This document shows, in pieces, positions 7,108 to 9,830 of a DNA stretch of 9,830 nt; the stretch's first letter is position 1; each line of letters begins with the position of its first letter. The notes under the pieces are model-generated. The model saw only the letters and a list, made by a program, of their open reading frames with translations, ran no database searches and was not told where the DNA came from. The DNA is from Mariniphaga sp964624645 (lineage in GTDB: Bacteria; Bacteroidota; Bacteroidia; Bacteroidales; Prolixibacteraceae), in the NCBI GenBank assembly GCA_964624645.1, contig CAZVAD010000103.1, positions 1-9,830 on the forward strand. The letters are read 5' to 3'. Position numbers and translations under genes: made by a program.

Positions 7108-8535
7108 ATGTCAAGACGTTACCATCTCTGGGCAAATATCGACTGGCTGACTGTTGCAATCTATCTTGCACTGGTTTTCCTGGGATGGATCAACATCTAT
7201 GCTGCCGTTTATGACGCTGATCACCAGAGCATTCTGGACATTTCGCAACGTTACGGCAAACAATTGCTATGGATTGGCGCCGCACTGCTTCTTGCACTGA
7301 CCATTCTCCTCATTGACTCAAACTTTTACGTTCTTTTTTCCTGGCTCTTCTATGGCGGGGTGATTCTTCTTTTGGTTTTGGTTCTTTTTATCGGAACCGA
7401 AATCAATCACTCCAAATCGTGGTTTGCCGTTGGAAATTTTATGATTCAGCCGGCTGAATTCGGCAAGTTTGCCACAGCGCTGGCGCTGGCAAAATACATG
7501 AGTACTTTTGGTTTTAAATTGCAGCGCTTCAAATCCCTTTTCATCATCGGGATAATCATCCTGCTGCCTGCCGGCCTCATTTATCTTCAGAACGACACCG
7601 GGTCATCCCTGGTTTATTTTTCCTTTATTTTGGTTTTATACCGCGAAGGACTTTCAGGCGTCGTGCTGTTTTTCGGTTTTCTCATTGTCCTGTTGTTTAT
7701 TTTTTCTTTGGTTTTGTCTGAGCTGATGCTGTTTTCCATTCTGTTGGGACTTGCCCTGGTGATTTTCTTTTTTCTGAACAGTTCCTTAAAAGAGTTTCTC
7801 AGGGTTCTTCTGGTCTTTCTTTTTTGTTTCGTGGCGCTTGCCGGAATTAACTATCTGACCGGCGAAGGCTATGCTCTTGAATATCTGCTCGCAGGAACGC
7901 TGCTTCTGGGTGGAGTTATTGTATTGTTCTACAGTCTGAAAAAAAAGTTGAAAAAATATGCGCTGATCGCTCTCGTTTTTATCGGTGCAGTTTTATTTAC
8001 GCTAACGGTTGAATACACTTTCGACAATATTCTTGAACCATATCAGCAGGCACGAATCAATGAGCTTTTGGGGATTGAATCCGATCCTTTAGGCGCCGGA
8101 TACAACGTGAATCAAAGCAAAATTGCCATTGGCTCAGGCGGCGCCTGGGGGAAAGGTTTTTTAAACGGAACACAGACCAAATTCAATTTTGTTCCCGAAC
8201 AGAGCACCGATTTTATTTTTTGCACAGTGGGAGAAGAGTGGGGATTTGCCGGAGCGGCTCTTGTTATTCTGCTTTTCCTTTCGCTTTTCGTCAGACTGAT
8301 TATTATTGCCGAACGGCAACGTTCGGGATTCTCCCGGATTTACGGCTATTCCGTAGCTGTCATTCTGTTTACCCACTTTGTGGTCAACATCGGAATGACC
8401 ATTGGCATGATGCCGGTGATTGGAATTCCACTGCCTTTTTTCAGTTACGGCGGCTCCTCACTCTGGGCGTTTACCATCCTGCTGTTCATTTTTCTGCGAT
8501 TGGATGCCAGCCGTCTTGACCACCTCTCAAATTGA
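7108..8535 (+). CDS. rodA: Peptidoglycan glycosyltransferase RodA (SEDS family), extended form
   Basis: RodA is the SEDS-family membrane glycosyltransferase that polymerises lipid II during elongation, in complex with PBP2. Conserved parts are SWFAVGNFMIQPAEFGKFA (104-122), QNDTGSSL (161-168, the family's QPDxGT region, D163), PYQQARI (311-317), GYNVNQSKIAIGSGGAWGKG (331-350), FVPEQSTDFIF (361-371) with the likely catalytic D368, and PLPFFSYGGSS (441-451). At 475 residues it is about 100 longer than E. coli RodA (370). The extra length lies between the QNDTG motif and PYQQARI, a gap of about 150 residues here against about 50 in E. coli, and is almost all hydrophobic (about 182-303), enough for several additional helices. 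The start is 9 bases after mrdA. It is the last gene of the run and converges on acpH, 3 bases away. Confidence 0.97.
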   Translation: MSRRYHLWANIDWLTVAIYLALVFLGWINIYAAVYDADHQSILDISQRYGKQLLWIGAALLLALTILLIDSNFYVLFSWLFYGGVILLLVLVLFIGTEINHSKSWFAVGNFMIQPAEFGKFATALALAKYMSTFGFKLQRFKSLFIIGIIILLPAGLIYLQNDTGSSLVYFSFILVLYREGLSGVVLFFGFLIVLLFIFSLVLSELMLFSILLGLALVIFFFLNSSLKEFLRVLLVFLFCFVALAGINYLTGEGYALEYLLAGTLLLGGVIVLFYSLKKKLKKYALIALVFIGAVLFTLTVEYTFDNILEPYQQARINELLGIESDPLGAGYNVNQSKIAIGSGGAWGKGFLNGTQTKFNFVPEQSTDFIFCTVGEEWGFAGAALVILLFLSLFVRLIIIAERQRSGFSRIYGYSVAVILFTHFVVNIGMTIGMMPVIGIPLPFFSYGGSSLWAFTILLFIFLRLDASRLDHLSN

Positions 8536-8538
8536 AGA

Positions 8539-9150
8539 TCAGGGCTTTAAAACCACAGGTCTTTCAATGACAATACCGGATTCCGCCTCTGCAAACGAAA
8601 TGATTTCCTCCATAAATTCTGAAAAGTGATTGCCGATGAAATCATAATTTTCGAGCAGGATTCCCGTGGCAAGATCTGCTTTTGACGGAAGCGAGGTGTG
8701 CCGGCTCATAATATCCATCGACTGCCGGATGCCACTCACCTGAGCATACGACTCCAACCGGCGGCTTTTTATGATTGCAGGCAGAAAACCCTGAACACGG
8801 GAAGGCAAATAAAATATGTTGGCAAGCAAAACAGCATGAACTTTTTTGGTAAATTGCCTCAGCGTCAGCTGGTGGTAATTTTTCCAGCCGGATGCCAGGA
8901 AATGGTCAAAAATCAGGTCGGTAACAACGCCGGAATAAAGTCCGAATTCGTTGCGAAACAACTTTTTCACCTCTCTGAACAACGGATGTTCATCCGTGAA
9001 AGAGTCAATTTTCCGGTGAAGAATGATCCCTTCGCTGATTTTTTTTGGATATTCCAGGTATTTTTTCCCTTTTACGTGATCGGCAATGAAATTGCCTGTA
9101 ATCACTTTGTTATCGTTGCCGGAAAGATATAAATGTGCAAGAAAATTCAC
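8539..9150 (-). CDS. acpH: Acyl carrier protein phosphodiesterase (AcpH-like)
   Basis: AcpH enzymes remove the 4'-phosphopantetheine arm from holo-acyl carrier protein, giving apo-ACP. The 203-residue length is close to E. coli AcpH (193). Recognisable features are the N-terminus MNFLAHLYLSG, the ITGNFIADHVKG stretch (17-28), GIILHRKID (41-49), FTDEHPLFRE (51-60) and DLIFDHFLASGW (78-89). The conserved His and Asp residues in these motifs (H45, D49, D53, H55, D82, H83) are the likely metal and catalytic ligands. The start is a GTG at 9150-9148, chosen because MNFLAHL is the family's conserved N-terminus. A -7 box lies just upstream. The gene ends 3 bases from the rodA stop on the opposite strand, so the two transcripts probably overlap at their 3' ends. 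It may act on an unusual ACP; the family assignment is firm, the physiological role less so. Confidence 0.9.
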   Translation of the reverse strand: MNFLAHLYLSGNDNKVITGNFIADHVKGKKYLEYPKKISEGIILHRKIDSFTDEHPLFREVKKLFRNEFGLYSGVVTDLIFDHFLASGWKNYHQLTLRQFTKKVHAVLLANIFYLPSRVQGFLPAIIKSRRLESYAQVSGIRQSMDIMSRHTSLPSKADLATGILLENYDFIGNHFSEFMEEIISFAEAESGIVIERPVVLKP

Positions 9151-9173
9151 AAATTTTATTTTTCAAAAGAACG

Positions 9174-9181
9174 CAAAAATA
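9174..9181 (-). promoter_or_regulatory. Candidate -7 box for acpH
   Basis: On the minus strand this reads TATTTTTG, fitting TAnnTTTG and followed by CG. Transcription would start near 9167, leaving only about 17 bases before the GTG start. No TTG/TTTG was seen at the usual -33 distance, and the region is AT-rich, so a chance match is possible. Confidence 0.4.
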
Positions 9182-9300
9182 AAGAAAATGTTTCTATTGC
9201 TCTTTTGCAGGTTTATTCTCAAAAACTGTATAACGCCGGGAAGAAAATATCCCTAACGGACTTTTACCACCAAGTGAAATACCATGCACGGCACACAACA

Positions 9301-9330
9301 AAAAAGGCCTTGCTCCTGCAAGGCCTTTTT
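9301..9330 (-). terminator. Intrinsic terminator of the RRM/cold-shock operon
   Basis: A perfect 13-base inverted repeat (AAAAAGGCCTTGC and its complement) surrounds a 4-base loop. The G+C-rich core GGCCTTGC is flanked by A and T runs, so the hairpin is followed by a U tract on either strand. It begins 18 bases after the cold-shock gene's stop. It separates that operon from acpH, which reads the same way and starts about 150 bases further on. It could work in both directions, but no plus-strand gene points at it. Confidence 0.93.
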
Positions 9331-9348
9331 ATGAGTATTTTTAACTCG

Positions 9349-9543
9349 TCAGATAGTTTCTACGTTAACTGCAACCGGCCCGCGGTCGGATGCCTTGGTT
9401 TCAAACTTTACCAGCTGATCCGGTTCAAGTCCAAACCGGGCATCTTTGATTTCGGAACGATGCACAAAAATATCATTGCCTTCTTCTGTCTGAATAAAGC
9501 CATAACCTTTCACGGCATCGTACCATTTTACTTTTCCCTGCAT
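9349..9543 (-). CDS. Cold-shock domain protein (CspA family)
   Basis: A 64-residue single cold-shock domain protein, a small beta-barrel that binds single-stranded RNA or DNA and melts RNA structure in the cytoplasm. The sequence opens with MQGKVKWYDAVKGYGFIQ. RNP1 is KGYGFI (12-17) and RNP2 is DIFVHRSEI (24-32). Trp7, Tyr14, Phe16, Phe26 and His28 supply the usual nucleic-acid-stacking face, but the residue after His28 is Arg where CspA proteins usually have Phe. The gene starts 15 bases after the upstream RRM gene's stop and ends at a strong terminator, so it is probably the second gene of a two-gene operon. The family has many paralogues, so I give no symbol and cannot say whether it is cold-induced or constitutive. 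Confidence 0.95.
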   Translation of the reverse strand: MQGKVKWYDAVKGYGFIQTEEGNDIFVHRSEIKDARFGLEPDQLVKFETKASDRGPVAVNVETI

Positions 9544-9558
9544 TGGATAAGATTCGCG

Positions 9559-9830
9559 TTAGTAACGTTCTCTTCTGTTAAATCCACCGCCACCTCTGCG
9601 AAATCCGCCGCCACCACCGCCGCGTGATTCGTTTTCTCTCGGGCGTGATTCGTTTACCTTAATGTTACGGCCTCCTAATTCGGCATTGTTTAGTTCTTCA
9701 ATGGCTTTTTTAGCTTCATCGTCATTATCCATTTCAACGAATCCAAAACCTTTGCTGCGTCCGGTCAGTTTATCAGAAATAATTTTAACCGTTGACACTT
9801 CGCCATACTCTTCAAAAATCTCTTTTAAAT
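9559..9830 (-). CDS. RNA-binding protein with RRM and glycine-rich tail, partial (5' end beyond right edge)
   Basis: A small RRM-type RNA-binding protein like those common in Bacteroidota and cyanobacteria. The 89 visible residues start inside the domain, LKEIFEEYGEVSTVKIISDK. RNP1 is KGFGFVEM (26-33), the second helix is DDEAKKAIEELN (36-47), and the last strand is LGGRNIKVNESRP (51-63). The tail is short, basic and glycine-rich with RGG-like spacing (RGGGGGGFRRGGGGFNRRERY, counted from residue 69), as in eukaryotic and cyanobacterial glycine-rich RNA-binding proteins. A GTG at 9798-9796 could be taken as a start, but it lies inside the RRM and the frame stays open and conserved to the window edge. 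The true start, with the RNP2 strand (about 14 residues), is therefore outside. It is followed after 15 bases by the cold-shock gene. Target RNAs are unknown. Confidence 0.93.
   Translation of the reverse strand, partial: LKEIFEEYGEVSTVKIISDKLTGRSKGFGFVEMDNDDEAKKAIEELNNAELGGRNIKVNESRPRENESRGGGGGGFRRGGGGFNRRERY

Noticed and set aside
9133..9627. A 164-codon plus-strand open frame across the acpH start, terminator and cold-shock gene
   Set aside because: It crosses a perfect terminator hairpin and runs antisense to two recognised genes; its composition is that of a shadow frame.
9559..9798. A 79-residue RRM protein starting at the GTG at 9798
   Set aside because: The GTG is a conserved valine inside the RRM (EEYGEVSTVKI). 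The frame stays open to the window edge and upstream residues match the first RRM helix, so the true start is outside the window.
1..9830. A mobile element, defence system, CRISPR array or biosynthetic cluster
   Set aside because: No transposase, integrase, phage, toxin-antitoxin or nuclease genes, no direct-repeat array and no tRNA were seen. Every sizeable coding region belongs to a known housekeeping family.

Overview
The window looks like chromosomal core DNA from a member of the Bacteroidota, probably class Bacteroidia. Three things support this. Promoters fit the phylum's TAnnTTTG -7 box. Leaders are A-rich and lack a clear Shine-Dalgarno sequence. The encoded proteins have Bacteroidota-type features: ribosomal protein S16 with a long charged tail, a long RodA, a glycine-rich RRM protein, and purH next to the mre/rod cluster. 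There are eleven protein genes, two of them cut by the window edges. I see no tRNA, rRNA, CRISPR array, insertion sequence, integrase or phage gene.

Layout: rpsP (ribosomal protein S16, minus strand) runs off the left edge. A roughly 300-base divergent intergenic region follows, carrying the rpsP promoter, two short palindromes and a promoter for a small multidrug resistance (SMR) family gene of the SugE/Gdx type. Next is a plus-strand run of six closely spaced genes, purH-mreB-mreC-mreD-mrdA-rodA (1293-8535). The gaps between them are 20, 21, -11, 7 and 9 bases. Converging on rodA with only 3 bases between is acpH (minus strand), an acyl carrier protein phosphodiesterase. At the right edge a minus-strand pair of RNA-binding protein genes, an RRM protein (5' end outside the window) and a cold-shock protein, ends in a strong intrinsic terminator.

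How the genes work together: mreB, mreC, mreD, mrdA and rodA encode nearly the whole rod (elongation) complex. MreB filaments, the MreC/MreD membrane scaffold, the RodA glycosyltransferase and the PBP2 transpeptidase build lateral peptidoglycan together. The only promoter-like box seen for this set lies upstream of purH, so the final two steps of IMP synthesis and cell-wall elongation are probably co-transcribed. rpsP and the RRM/cold-shock pair belong to translation and RNA handling.

I found no convincing new biological system. The points most worth a second look are a roughly 100-residue hydrophobic expansion in RodA, a 16-base palindrome inside the rpsP promoter, an SMR transporter with a substitution at the Gdx tryptophan position and a longer loop, and the RRM/cold-shock gene pair.
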